Notes under the pieces: generated by a model | The model's database searches: none | What the model was told of the DNA's origin: nothing | The model's input: only the letters and a program-made list of their open reading frames with translations | Assembly (NCBI GenBank): GCA_003599455.1 | Contig: QZKF01000071.1 | Coordinates: forward strand, 1-34,927 | Source: Comamonadaceae bacterium | GTDB lineage: Bacteria > Pseudomonadota > Gammaproteobacteria > Burkholderiales > Burkholderiaceae_C | Direction: 5' to 3' | DNA: 34,927 nucleotides | In this document: piece by piece, positions 1-7,516 of the stretch | How positions within the stretch are numbered: the first letter of the stretch is position 1 | Layout: every line of letters begins with the position of its first letter | Translations under genes and position numbers: made by a program

Positions 1-479
1 GCCTGTTCGACGAGATCGACCGCGCCGCCCCCGCGCACGGCGGCGACATCACTGCCGCCGCGCGCACCGTGGTCGGCGAATGGCGCGCGCGCCGACAGGC
101 CGTGCCCGGCTACGGCCACCCGTTGCACAAGGCGCGCGACCCGCGCGTCGATGCGTTGTTTCGCGCGTCCACGCGGGCCGGCGGTGGCCAGCGCTTCGTG
201 CAGATCGCCGAAGCGGTGGAAACCGTGTTGCCCGAGCTGCTGGGCAAGGAGCTCAAGCTCAACGTGTCGGCCGCCATTCCGGCCGTGCTGCTGGGCGTGG
301 GTTTTCCGCTCAACGCGCTCAAGGGCGTGCCCATGCTGGCGCGCTGCGCCGGCCTGATCGCGCACATGAGCGAGGAACTCGAACAGCCGATCGGTTTTGC
401 GCTGTCGTACCAGGCCACGCGGGAGCAGCGCTACACCGGTGTCGTGCCCGAGGGCTTCGTGCCCGACCAGAAGCTGTGA
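1..479 (+). CDS. Citrate synthase / citryl-CoA lyase family protein (3' part)
   Basis: The gene enters from outside the window; the first complete codon starts at base 3 and about 158 residues are visible. The segment GYGHPLHKARDPR matches the active-site histidine region of citrate synthases (GxGHxxYxxxDPR). The following part with ARCAGLIAHMSEE matches the C-terminal helix region of the fold. Proteins of this short-chain group are usually annotated as citryl-CoA lyase or citrate synthase-like. They cleave or form a citryl-type CoA ester in the cytoplasm. The N-terminal half is missing here, so the substrate cannot be fixed. The gene ends 9 bases before a class III CoA-transferase, so the two are probably co-transcribed and may activate and cleave the same di- or tricarboxylic acid. 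The fold is quite sure, the exact reaction is not. Confidence 0.8.
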   Translation, partial: LFDEIDRAAPAHGGDITAAARTVVGEWRARRQAVPGYGHPLHKARDPRVDALFRASTRAGGGQRFVQIAEAVETVLPELLGKELKLNVSAAIPAVLLGVGFPLNALKGVPMLARCAGLIAHMSEELEQPIGFALSYQATREQRYTGVVPEGFVPDQKL

Positions 480-488
480 GGCACTGAC

Positions 489-1664
489 ATGACCCAGGTA
501 CTCAAAGGCCTTCGCGTGGTGGAGCACGGCACCTTCATCACCGGGCCCGCGGCCGCGATGGTGCTGGCCGACATGGGCGCCGAGGTGGTGAAGGTGGAGT
601 TGCCCGGCACCGGCGACCCGTTTCGCGCCTTCAAGGGCGGCCTCTACAGCCCGCACTACCAGACCTACAACCGCAACAAGCACAGCGTGGCGCTGGACAC
701 GCGCAAGGACGCGGACCGCGAGACCTTCGACAAGCTGATCGAGGGCGCGGACGTCTACATCCAGAATTTCCGCCCGGGTTTTGCCGAGCAGATCCACGCC
801 GGCGAGGCGCGCCTGCGCGCGCTCAACGAACGCCTGGTGTACTGCGCCATCAGCGGCTTCGGCCAGGATGGCCCCGCGGCCAGCCGACCGAGCTACGACA
901 CCGTGGCGCAGGCCGCCAGCGGCTACCTGCGCCTGCTGGTGAACCCGGCCAACCCGCGCGTGGTGGGCCCGGCCATTGCCGACGCCATGACCGGCTACTA
1001 CGCGGCCTTCGGCATCCTGGGCGCTCTGTTCGAGCGGCAGGCCACGGGGCATGGCCGCAAGGTCGAGGTGTCCATGTTCGAGGCCATGGCGCACTTCAAC
1101 CTCGACGCCTTCACCCACCTGTTTTCGGTGGGCGAGGTGATGGGCCCCTACAGCCGGCCCAGCGTGTCGCAGTCCTACGTGCTCGAGTGCGCCTGTGGCG
1201 GCTGGATCGCGCTGCACATGTCCTCGCCCGAGAAGTTCTGGCAAGGCCTGGCCCACGCCATGGAGCGGCCCGACATCTTCGAGGACGAGCGCTTCGCCAG
1301 CCGGCCCGGGCGCATCGCGAACCAGGATGCGCTGATCGAGCTGCTCGGCGGCATCTTCAAAGGCCGCACACGCGACGACTGGTGCGCGCGCCTGGTCGCG
1401 CAGGACGTGCCGCACGCGCCCATGTACCGCACCGACGAGGTGCCCGACGACCCGCAGGCGCAGCACCTGCAGCTGTTCGTGGACACCCACCACCCGGTGA
1501 TGGGCCCGTCGCGCACGGTGCGCTCGCCGCTGAGCTTCGACGGCGAGCGTTCCCTGGACGTGAGCCCGCCGCCCACCCTGGGCGAGCACAACGCCCGCTA
1601 CGCCGGCGGCTGGCCCGCCGACAGCGCCCCATTGAAACCCCGTGACCACAAGGAGACCGCATGA
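489..1664 (+). CDS. CaiB/BaiF class III CoA-transferase
   Basis: This 391-residue protein has the normal length of family III CoA-transferases, which move CoA between carboxylic acids through an aspartyl-CoA intermediate. The N-terminus (LRVVEHGTFITGP, then MVLADMGAEVVKVE) is the typical CoA-binding start. Asp165 in the segment PAIADAMTGYYA is in the place of the catalytic aspartate of formyl-CoA transferase. It lies just after the citryl-CoA-lyase-like gene and overlaps the next receptor gene by 4 bases (ATGA), which indicates one operon. Together these genes suggest uptake, CoA activation and cleavage of an organic acid. The actual donor and acceptor cannot be read from the sequence. Confidence 0.9.
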   Translation: MTQVLKGLRVVEHGTFITGPAAAMVLADMGAEVVKVELPGTGDPFRAFKGGLYSPHYQTYNRNKHSVALDTRKDADRETFDKLIEGADVYIQNFRPGFAEQIHAGEARLRALNERLVYCAISGFGQDGPAASRPSYDTVAQAASGYLRLLVNPANPRVVGPAIADAMTGYYAAFGILGALFERQATGHGRKVEVSMFEAMAHFNLDAFTHLFSVGEVMGPYSRPSVSQSYVLECACGGWIALHMSSPEKFWQGLAHAMERPDIFEDERFASRPGRIANQDALIELLGGIFKGRTRDDWCARLVAQDVPHAPMYRTDEVPDDPQAQHLQLFVDTHHPVMGPSRTVRSPLSFDGERSLDVSPPPTLGEHNARYAGGWPADSAPLKPRDHKETA

Positions 1665-2656
1665 ACGAACCCCAACGCCGACCCAACCGGCGCGATGCCC
1701 TGCTGACCCTGGGCGCGGTCGCTGGCGGCCTGGTGCTGCCGATGGGCGCCCGTGCCCAGACCTTTCCCGACAAGCCGCTGCGCCTGGTCGTGCCTTTCGG
1801 GCCCGGCACCACCACCGACATCATCTCGCGCGTGGTGGGCGAGGGCATGGCGCGCGAACTCGGCCAGCCCATGGTGGTGGAGAACCGCGCCGGCGCGGGC
1901 GGCTCGGTGGGCTCGCAGCAGGTCGCGCGCGGCGCGGCCGACGGTTACCAGATCGTCATGGGCACGGTGGGCACGCACGCCATCAACGCCACGCTGTTCC
2001 GCAGCCTGCCCTACGACCCGCTGAAGGACTTCGCGCCGATCGCGCTGGTCGGCTACACGCCCACGCTGCTGGTGGTCTCGGCCCAGGGGCCGATCAAGAC
2101 CCTGGCCGACCTCAAGGCGCGCGCGGCGCAGGGCTCGGGCGTGAGCTTCGCCTCGGCCGGCAACGGCACCTCGGGCCATCTCGCGGGCGAGCTGCTCAAG
2201 GCGCGCCTGGGCGGGCAGATGCTGCACGTGCCCTACAAGGAAGGCGGCATGGCCATGAACGACGTGATGGGCGGCCGCGCCGACTTCATGTTCTACCACC
2301 CTGCCGCGGTGCTGCCGCACCTGCAGGGCGGACGGCTGCGCGCACTCGGGGCGTCCAGTGTGCAGCGCAGCGCCGCCGCGAAAGACGTGCCCACCATCGC
2401 CGAGCAGGTCGGCGCCGACTTCGACCTCGTGGCCTGGTTCATGTTGTATGCGCCCGCGGCCACGCCGGCCCCGGTGCTGGCCCGCCTGCGCCAGGCCGCG
2501 GCCGCTGCGCTGGCCAGCCCCGAGGTGGCGCCCAAGCTGGCCGCGCAGGGCGTGGAGCAACGCCCGCTGGGCCCCGATGCCATGGCCGAATTCGGCCGCA
2601 CCGAGGTGGCCAAGTGGGCCGAGCTGGTGCGCCAGTCGGGCGCGCAGGTGGATTGA
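1661..2656 (+). CDS. Bug-type tripartite tricarboxylate transporter receptor
   Basis: This is a 331-residue periplasmic solute-binding protein of the Bug/TctC family. The N-terminus has a twin arginine (NRRDALLTLG) before a hydrophobic stretch and an ARAQ cleavage site around residue 33, so export by Tat or Sec is expected. The mature part starts with the usual FPDKPLRLVVPFGPG motif. It also has MVVENRAGAGG, GTSGHLAGELL and the VPYKEGG loop, all hallmarks of the family that bind the carboxylate ligand. The start codon overlaps the CoA-transferase stop. Burkholderiales genomes carry very many such receptors, often without TctA/TctB neighbours, as here. The ligand is probably a small organic acid but is unknown. 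Confidence 0.93.
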   Translation: MNEPQRRPNRRDALLTLGAVAGGLVLPMGARAQTFPDKPLRLVVPFGPGTTTDIISRVVGEGMARELGQPMVVENRAGAGGSVGSQQVARGAADGYQIVMGTVGTHAINATLFRSLPYDPLKDFAPIALVGYTPTLLVVSAQGPIKTLADLKARAAQGSGVSFASAGNGTSGHLAGELLKARLGGQMLHVPYKEGGMAMNDVMGGRADFMFYHPAAVLPHLQGGRLRALGASSVQRSAAAKDVPTIAEQVGADFDLVAWFMLYAPAATPAPVLARLRQAAAAALASPEVAPKLAAQGVEQRPLGPDAMAEFGRTEVAKWAELVRQSGAQVD

Positions 2657-2700
2657 GTTTTTCCGCGTTCGATACCCGATACCCACAACAGGAGACAAGC

Positions 2701-3792
2701 ATGAAACGTTCGAGCTTCGTATTTCGCCTGGCGGCGTCGGCCGTCGCGCTGGCGGCCGGCCTGCCGCTGGCTGCCTCGGCCCAGCAGGTGATCAACCTCA
2801 CCGTGGCCTCGAGCCACCCCACCACCATTCCCTGGGTGGGTTTCATTCCCCAGGTGTTCATGCCCGAGGTGGACAAGCGGCTGGCCGCCGGCGGCAAGTA
2901 CAAGGTGCAGTGGAAGGAGGCCTTCGGGGGCCAGCTCTACAAGGCCAACGCCACGCTCACCTCGGTGGAGCAGGGCATCACCGACATCGGCTGGGTGTTC
3001 AGCTACCTCGAGCCGGCGAAGATGCCGATCAGCCAGCTCAGCGTGCACACGCCCTTCGTGACCAGCGACACGCGCATCGTGCTCGGTGCGATGAACGAGC
3101 TGATCGACAAGAACCCCGCGTTCCGCAACGAGTGGGACAAGTACAACCTGGTGTTCCTGGGCGCCACCGGCTCGGACACCTACGACATCTACACGAAGTT
3201 CCCGGTGAAGTCGATCGACGACCTCAAGGGCCGCAAGATCTCGGCGCCCGGCATCCTGGGCCAGTGGCTGCGCGGCGTGGGCGCCACGCCGGTCGACGGC
3301 GCGCTCACCACCTTCTACACCGACATCCAGACCGGTGTGTCGGACGGCGTGGTCTCGCTGGCCACCGGCATCCTGCCGACCAAGATCTATGAAGTGGCGC
3401 CCTACATCACCAAGGTCAACATGGGCGTGGTGTTCTCCGGCGGCCTGGCGATCAACAAGGACACCTGGGCCAAGTTGCCGCCCGAGGTGCAGACCGCCAT
3501 GCGCGAGGCCGGCGCCGAGTACTCGCGCCGCCACGGCGAGGACCTGGTGCAGCGCCACCAGTCCGCGATGGACCGCATGGTGGAGGTGGGCAAGACGCAG
3601 AACCCGCCGGTGACCGTGACCGCGATGTCCGAGTCCGACCGTCGCAAGTGGATCGACCAGCTGCCGCCGCTGTCGCAGGAATGGGTGAAGAACAACGAGG
3701 CGCGCGGCGTGCAGGCCCGTGCCCTGCTGGCGCAGTACATCGCGGCCGTCAAGGCGCGCGGCGCCAAGCCCGAGCGCGACTGGGAGCGCTGA
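2701..3792 (+). CDS. TRAP transporter substrate-binding protein, DctP type
   Basis: This is a 363-residue periplasmic receptor for a TRAP carboxylate transporter. The start at 2701 is supported by AGGAGA about 8 bases upstream. A signal peptide runs from MKRSSFVF to about residue 28 (ASAQQ). The mature protein shows the DctP pattern: a segment with KVQWKEAFGGQLYK, an ITDIGWVF segment, and later LKGRKISAPG and TDIQTGVSDGVV, which correspond to the ligand-binding and hinge regions. It follows the Bug receptor after 44 bases. No dctQ or dctM membrane genes follow, because a hairpin and then a GntR regulator come next, so its membrane partners must lie elsewhere. The family is certain, the substrate unknown. 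Confidence 0.92.
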   Translation: MKRSSFVFRLAASAVALAAGLPLAASAQQVINLTVASSHPTTIPWVGFIPQVFMPEVDKRLAAGGKYKVQWKEAFGGQLYKANATLTSVEQGITDIGWVFSYLEPAKMPISQLSVHTPFVTSDTRIVLGAMNELIDKNPAFRNEWDKYNLVFLGATGSDTYDIYTKFPVKSIDDLKGRKISAPGILGQWLRGVGATPVDGALTTFYTDIQTGVSDGVVSLATGILPTKIYEVAPYITKVNMGVVFSGGLAINKDTWAKLPPEVQTAMREAGAEYSRRHGEDLVQRHQSAMDRMVEVGKTQNPPVTVTAMSESDRRKWIDQLPPLSQEWVKNNEARGVQARALLAQYIAAVKARGAKPERDWER

Positions 3793-3798
3793 AGCGGC

Positions 3799-3825
3799 GG
3801 CCATGACACGCGGCGTGTCGTGGCC
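3799..3825 (+). terminator. Strong hairpin after the dctP-type gene
   Basis: Bases 3799-3810 pair with 3814-3825 over 12 positions, with one G-U wobble and a three-base loop, starting 7 bases after the stop codon. There is no clear T run after it, so it may be a weak intrinsic terminator or an mRNA-stabilising 3' end. It separates the catabolic operon from the regulator gene. Confidence 0.55.
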
Positions 3826-3871
3826 TTGACCGGCATTCCAGAGGGTTCCAAGGGTTTTCCCTGATTCGCTA

Positions 3872-3887
3872 AGTCCTATAGAGGACT
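3872..3887. promoter_or_regulatory. Perfect inverted repeat, probable GntR operator
   Basis: AGTCCT-ATAG-AGGACT is a perfect 6+6 palindrome with a 4-base centre, ending 12 bases before the GntR start codon. Its size and AT-centred form fit GntR-family operators. Autoregulation by the adjacent gntR-type gene is inferred. Confidence 0.55.
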
Positions 3888-3899
3888 AGAGTTCGTGGC

Positions 3900-4637
3900 A
3901 TGAACTCTTCTCTTCGTCTGGTCACCGCAGAACCCGGCCTCAGCCGCTACGCCTCGCTGGCCCAGGCGCTGCGTGCCCGCGTGGTGGCCGGGGAATGGCC
4001 CCCGGGCTCCGCCTTGCCCGCAGAGAGCCAGTTGGCCAGCGAGCACGGCGTGGCCCTGGGCACCATGCGCCGCGCCCTGGAGTTGCTGGTGGAGCAGGGC
4101 TACATCGAGCGCATCCACGGCAAGGGCACCTTCGTGCGGCAAGGACTGACCGGCGCGACCATGTTGCGTTTCTTCCGCTTCGACAGCGGGACCGGTGAAG
4201 TGCCTGTCTCGCGCATCCTGCAGCGCAGTCGCGTGAGCGCGCCAGCCGCGGTCTCGCGCACGCTGGGCATCGGTGCCGGGGAACCGGTTCTGCGCCTGCA
4301 CCGCCTGCGCCTCATGGGTGGACAGCCGCGCCTGTTCGAAGAACTCTGGCTGCCGCTGGACCTGTTTGCCCCGCTGGCGGAAGACGATCTCACCGAATGG
4401 GACGACCTGCTGTACCCGATGTTTGCGCGCAGGGTGCAGGTCCATGTGCACCGGGCGCTGGACGACATCGGCTTTGCCCAGCTCAGCGCCACGCAGGCCC
4501 GCCACCTGGGCCTGCCAGCCGGCCACCCCTGCGCGCAGGTGCAGCGATCGGCTTTCGACCGCACCGGCCGTTGCGTCGAGGTGCGCACCACCCGCGGCGA
4601 TGCCCACGCCTTTCACTACACCGTCACCATCACCTGA
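3900..4637 (+). CDS. GntR family regulator, HutC/UTRA subfamily
   Basis: This 245-residue transcription factor has an N-terminal winged helix (about residues 15-80) with the GntR signature GSALPAESQLASEHGVALGT, ending in GYIERIHGKGTFV. A C-terminal UTRA effector domain (about 100-240) includes LRLHRLRLMGGQPRLFEE and a final strand region of aromatic residues. Such proteins usually repress neighbouring catabolic or transport genes until a small ligand binds the UTRA domain. The gene sits between two receptor genes and is 12 bases from its next receptor, so it probably controls the Bug receptor and amidohydrolase downstream, and perhaps itself through the palindrome at 3872-3887. The effector is unknown. 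Confidence 0.9.
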   Translation: MNSSLRLVTAEPGLSRYASLAQALRARVVAGEWPPGSALPAESQLASEHGVALGTMRRALELLVEQGYIERIHGKGTFVRQGLTGATMLRFFRFDSGTGEVPVSRILQRSRVSAPAAVSRTLGIGAGEPVLRLHRLRLMGGQPRLFEELWLPLDLFAPLAEDDLTEWDDLLYPMFARRVQVHVHRALDDIGFAQLSATQARHLGLPAGHPCAQVQRSAFDRTGRCVEVRTTRGDAHAFHYTVTIT

Positions 4638-4649
4638 AGGACCACCCGT

Positions 4650-5654
4650 ATGAACCCCATCCCGACCAGCGCCGACGCGCGGCTCTCGCGCCGCACGCTG
4701 ATCACCCTGACCGGCGCCGCCATGGCGGCCCCCTGGATCGGCGCGCACGCCCAGAACAAGATTGCCGGCGGCAGACCGATCACGCTGATCGTGTCGTACC
4801 CACCCGGTGGCGGCGCCGACCTCATGGCGCGCACCATCGCGCCCAGGCTGGAAGCCGCCCTCGGTCAGACCGTCGTGGTGGAGAACAAGGCCGGCGCCAG
4901 CGGGCAGGTCGCGGCGGGGCTGGTGGCGCGCGCCGCACCCGACGGCAGCACCCTGCTGCTGGACGCGTCGTCCTTTGCCGTGAACCCCTCGCTGTTCAGC
5001 AAGCTCCCGTACGACACCGCCACCGCGTTCACGCCGCTGGCGGTGCTGGCCACGTTCCCCAATGTGCTCGTGTGCACGCCCGGCTTCGAGGCCAGGAGCG
5101 TGAAGGACGTGATCCGCCTGGCCAAGGCCCAGTCCCTGAGCTACGCATCGTCGGGCAACGGTTCGGCGCAGCACCTCGCCGGTGCGCTGTTCGAGCAGCT
5201 CGCCGGGGTGAGCCTGAGCCACGTGCCCTACCGCGGCGGCGGCCCCGCCATGAACGATGTGATGGGTGGCCAGGTGCCGTTGTTCTTTGCCAACGTCGCG
5301 TCGTCGCTGGGCAACATCACGGCAGGCCGGCTGCGCCCGCTGGCGGTGACCAGCGCGCTGCGTGTGCGCTCCCTGCCCGACGTGCCCACCATGGCCGAAG
5401 CCGGCGTACCGGGCTACGAGGTGCTGGAGTGGAACCCCATCATGGCCCCCGCGGGCATCGATGCCGGGGTGAAGGCCACGCTGGTGGCCGCCATCCGCAA
5501 GGCCCTGGACGATGCGGAAGTGCTCGGCCGCATCCGCCAGCTGGGCGGCGACGTGTTTGCCGACGCCAGCCAGAAGAGCGCCGGGCAGTTCATCGCGGCG
5601 CAGCAGGCCCAGTGGGCCAAAGTCATCAAGGCACGCAACATCACCACCGGATGA
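4650..5654 (+). CDS. Bug-type tripartite tricarboxylate transporter receptor
   Basis: This is a second Bug/TctC periplasmic receptor, 334 residues. The leader has a twin arginine (SRRTLITLTG) and an AHAQ cleavage site near residue 35, consistent with Tat or Sec export. The mature part has ITLIVSYPPGGGADLMAR, VVVENKAGASG, GSAQHLAGALF and VPYRGGGPAMNDVMGG, all standard for the family. It lies 12 bases after the GntR gene and overlaps the amidohydrolase by 4 bases (ATGA), so regulator, receptor and hydrolase form one unit. It differs clearly from the receptor at 1661, so the two probably bind different acids. No TctA/TctB permease genes are present. Confidence 0.93.
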   Translation: MNPIPTSADARLSRRTLITLTGAAMAAPWIGAHAQNKIAGGRPITLIVSYPPGGGADLMARTIAPRLEAALGQTVVVENKAGASGQVAAGLVARAAPDGSTLLLDASSFAVNPSLFSKLPYDTATAFTPLAVLATFPNVLVCTPGFEARSVKDVIRLAKAQSLSYASSGNGSAQHLAGALFEQLAGVSLSHVPYRGGGPAMNDVMGGQVPLFFANVASSLGNITAGRLRPLAVTSALRVRSLPDVPTMAEAGVPGYEVLEWNPIMAPAGIDAGVKATLVAAIRKALDDAEVLGRIRQLGGDVFADASQKSAGQFIAAQQAQWAKVIKARNITTG

Positions 5655-6463
5655 CCGTGCCGCAACGTCCCATCAACCCTCCCGCCATGGGCTGGGACTG
5701 CCATGTGCATGTGTTCGACGCGGCGCACCCCGTTCAGGGTGGGCACTACCGCCCCGCGCAGCACGATCTGGCCGACATCGAATCCCTGGCCCGGGTGCAC
5801 GGTGTGCACCACCTGGTGCTGGTGCAGCCCAGCGTGTATGGAGCCGACAACACCGTCCTGCTGCGGGCACTGGCGCGAGAGCCCGGGCGCCACCGCGGCG
5901 TGGTGGTGGTCCGCCGCGACATCGCAGACGCCGAACTCGACCGCATGCATGCCCTGGGTGTGCGAGGCGTGCGCTTCAACCTCGTTTCACCGGTCGGCAA
6001 TGGCCTGCAGGACCTGACGGCGCTGGCACCGCGCCTGCGCGAGCGCGGCTGGCACGTGCAGTGGTACGCCCGCGCCGAGCAGCTGGCCAGCATTGCCGCG
6101 TTGCACGAAAGCACGGGCCTGACGGCGGTGCTCGACCACCTGGCAGGTCTGGGCACGGCCACGCCCCCGTCCGACCCTGCCTGGACCGCACTGCGGCAAC
6201 TGGCGGCACAGGGTGCATGGGTCAAGCTCTCGGGCTGGTACCGCCTGCAAGCGGACGCACCCTACACGCAACTGAGCTGCAATATCCAGCGCGTGGCCAC
6301 GGAAATGCGGGAGCGCCTGGTGTGGGGATCCGACTGGCCGCACACCGCCTTCTCACCCGATGACCTGCCTGACTACGCCAGCGTGTGGCAACCGGTGGTG
6401 GACACGCTGGGCGATGCGCTCGCCGCCCGGGTGCGTGCCGCCGGTGCCGTGCTCTATGCCTGA
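5651..6463 (+). CDS. Amidohydrolase family protein, 2-pyrone-4,6-dicarboxylate hydrolase-like
   Basis: This 270-residue TIM-barrel metal-dependent hydrolase belongs to the amidohydrolase_2 group. The N-terminal metal motif is DCHVHVFD (Asp16, His18, His20). A central AVLDHLAG supplies a further histidine, and the C-terminal VWGSDWPH supplies the catalytic aspartate. This pattern is that of LigI, which opens the lactone 2-pyrone-4,6-dicarboxylate, and of related lactonases. The start at 5651 overlaps the receptor stop (ATGA), showing translational coupling. The likely role is hydrolysis of the lactone or ring form of the acid taken up by the adjacent Bug receptor. The substrate is inferred only from family and context. 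Confidence 0.85.
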   Translation: MTVPQRPINPPAMGWDCHVHVFDAAHPVQGGHYRPAQHDLADIESLARVHGVHHLVLVQPSVYGADNTVLLRALAREPGRHRGVVVVRRDIADAELDRMHALGVRGVRFNLVSPVGNGLQDLTALAPRLRERGWHVQWYARAEQLASIAALHESTGLTAVLDHLAGLGTATPPSDPAWTALRQLAAQGAWVKLSGWYRLQADAPYTQLSCNIQRVATEMRERLVWGSDWPHTAFSPDDLPDYASVWQPVVDTLGDALAARVRAAGAVLYA

Positions 6464-6508
6464 CTTTTCAGAAGGCCTGCACCTGTGCGGTGGCCGGGCG
6501 GGCCTTGC

Positions 6509-7135
6509 TCAGGCCGCGCGCCGGGCCATCAAGGCCCACACGCCCGCGGCCGACAGCAGCGAGCCGCCCGCGAGGTGGAAGCGCCGCTGGGCGCGCGGCG
6601 AGGCCAGCAGCTTGCGCGCCGAGGCAGCGAACACCGCGTACAGCGTGGCGTTGAGCGTGGCCAGCGCCACGAAGGTGATGGCCAGCACCCAGAGCTGCGG
6701 GGCCACGGGCACCGAGGGGCTGATGAACTGCGGCAGGAAGGCCACGAAGAACACGATGCCCTTGGGGTTGAGCGCCGTCACCAGATAGGTGTTGGCGAAC
6801 AGCCGCCAGCGCGATTGCGGCGCGGGTGGCGCGGCCAGCTCGGCCGAAGAGATGCCCGCGCGCAGCAGCTTGATGCCCAGGTAGATGAGGTACAGGCCGC
6901 CGGCCCACTTGATGGCGGTGAACCAGAACGCCGACGTGGCGAGCAGGGCGCCCAGGCCCAGCAGCGAAACCGCCAGCGCCGTGGAATCGCCCAGCGCCAC
7001 CGCAGCCACCAGTGGCACGTTGGCGCGCCGGCCATGCGCCATCGAATAGCTGATGACCGTGAGGATGGTCGGGCCGGGAATGATGAGCATCACCGCCGAA
7101 GCGGCGACGAAGGCGAGCCAGAGTTCGATCGGCAT
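6509..7135 (-). CDS. LysE/RhtB family amino-acid exporter
   Basis: This is a 208-residue inner-membrane protein with about six hydrophobic segments. It begins MPIELWLAFVAASAVMLIIP and carries the family motif GPTILTVISYSMAHGRR after the first helix. The C-terminal part shows NPKGIVFFVAFLPQF, also typical of LysE/RhtB transporters. These export amino acids or similar metabolites by proton antiport. It converges on the amidohydrolase gene with 45 bases between the stops, and a small unknown gene lies 27 bases upstream on the same strand. The exported compound cannot be told. Confidence 0.93.
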   Translation of the reverse strand: MPIELWLAFVAASAVMLIIPGPTILTVISYSMAHGRRANVPLVAAVALGDSTALAVSLLGLGALLATSAFWFTAIKWAGGLYLIYLGIKLLRAGISSAELAAPPAPQSRWRLFANTYLVTALNPKGIVFFVAFLPQFISPSVPVAPQLWVLAITFVALATLNATLYAVFAASARKLLASPRAQRRFHLAGGSLLSAAGVWALMARRAA

Positions 7136-7162
7136 GGGGTTCCTTGCGGGTGGGACGGCAGG

Positions 7163-7414
7163 TCAGCCGAAGACGGTGTCGCTCAGCGCGTGGGCGTCGC
7201 CCACGTAGAGCTTGAGGGTGGGCGCTTCGCCGTCGTGTTCCCACACCCGGCCGCGGACGAGGAATTGCCGCCCGCCGATGCGCAGCAGGTCGCCCTGGGC
7301 CGGCGGCACCTCATGGCCCTGCCAGAACGGCGGAATGGCGATGGACGAACGGCGGATCCAGGCCTGGTCTTCTGCGCTGAAGACCAGGACCATGCGCAGG
7401 GTTTGCTGGCTCAT
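7163..7414 (-). CDS. Small unknown protein, 83 residues
   Basis: I do not recognise the family. The 83-residue product begins MSQQTLRMVLVFSAEDQAWI and has no signal peptide or membrane segment. The middle (GDLLRIGGRQFLVRGRVWEH) and the end (LKLYVGDAHALSDTVFG) look like beta strands of a small barrel-like domain. AAGGAGTTCCC precedes the start as a good ribosome binding site, and codon use is like that of the neighbours, which supports a real gene. It lies between lysE-like and eamA-like genes, all on the minus strand. Confidence 0.7.
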   Translation of the reverse strand: MSQQTLRMVLVFSAEDQAWIRRSSIAIPPFWQGHEVPPAQGDLLRIGGRQFLVRGRVWEHDGEAPTLKLYVGDAHALSDTVFG

Positions 7415-7516
7415 GGGAACTCCTTGTGTGGGCCTCGTTGGCCCGATGGTCGGAGCTTATCGCAGGCGCGCGGCCGCGGGCTGCATCCGGGCCAGGCCGG
7501 ACTGGAGGACTGTCGC

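Noticed and set aside
2293..3804. Long minus-strand reading frame opposite the receptor genes
   Set aside because: It is antisense to clear Bug and DctP genes, with His/Arg/Gly-rich translation typical of the complement of high-GC coding DNA.
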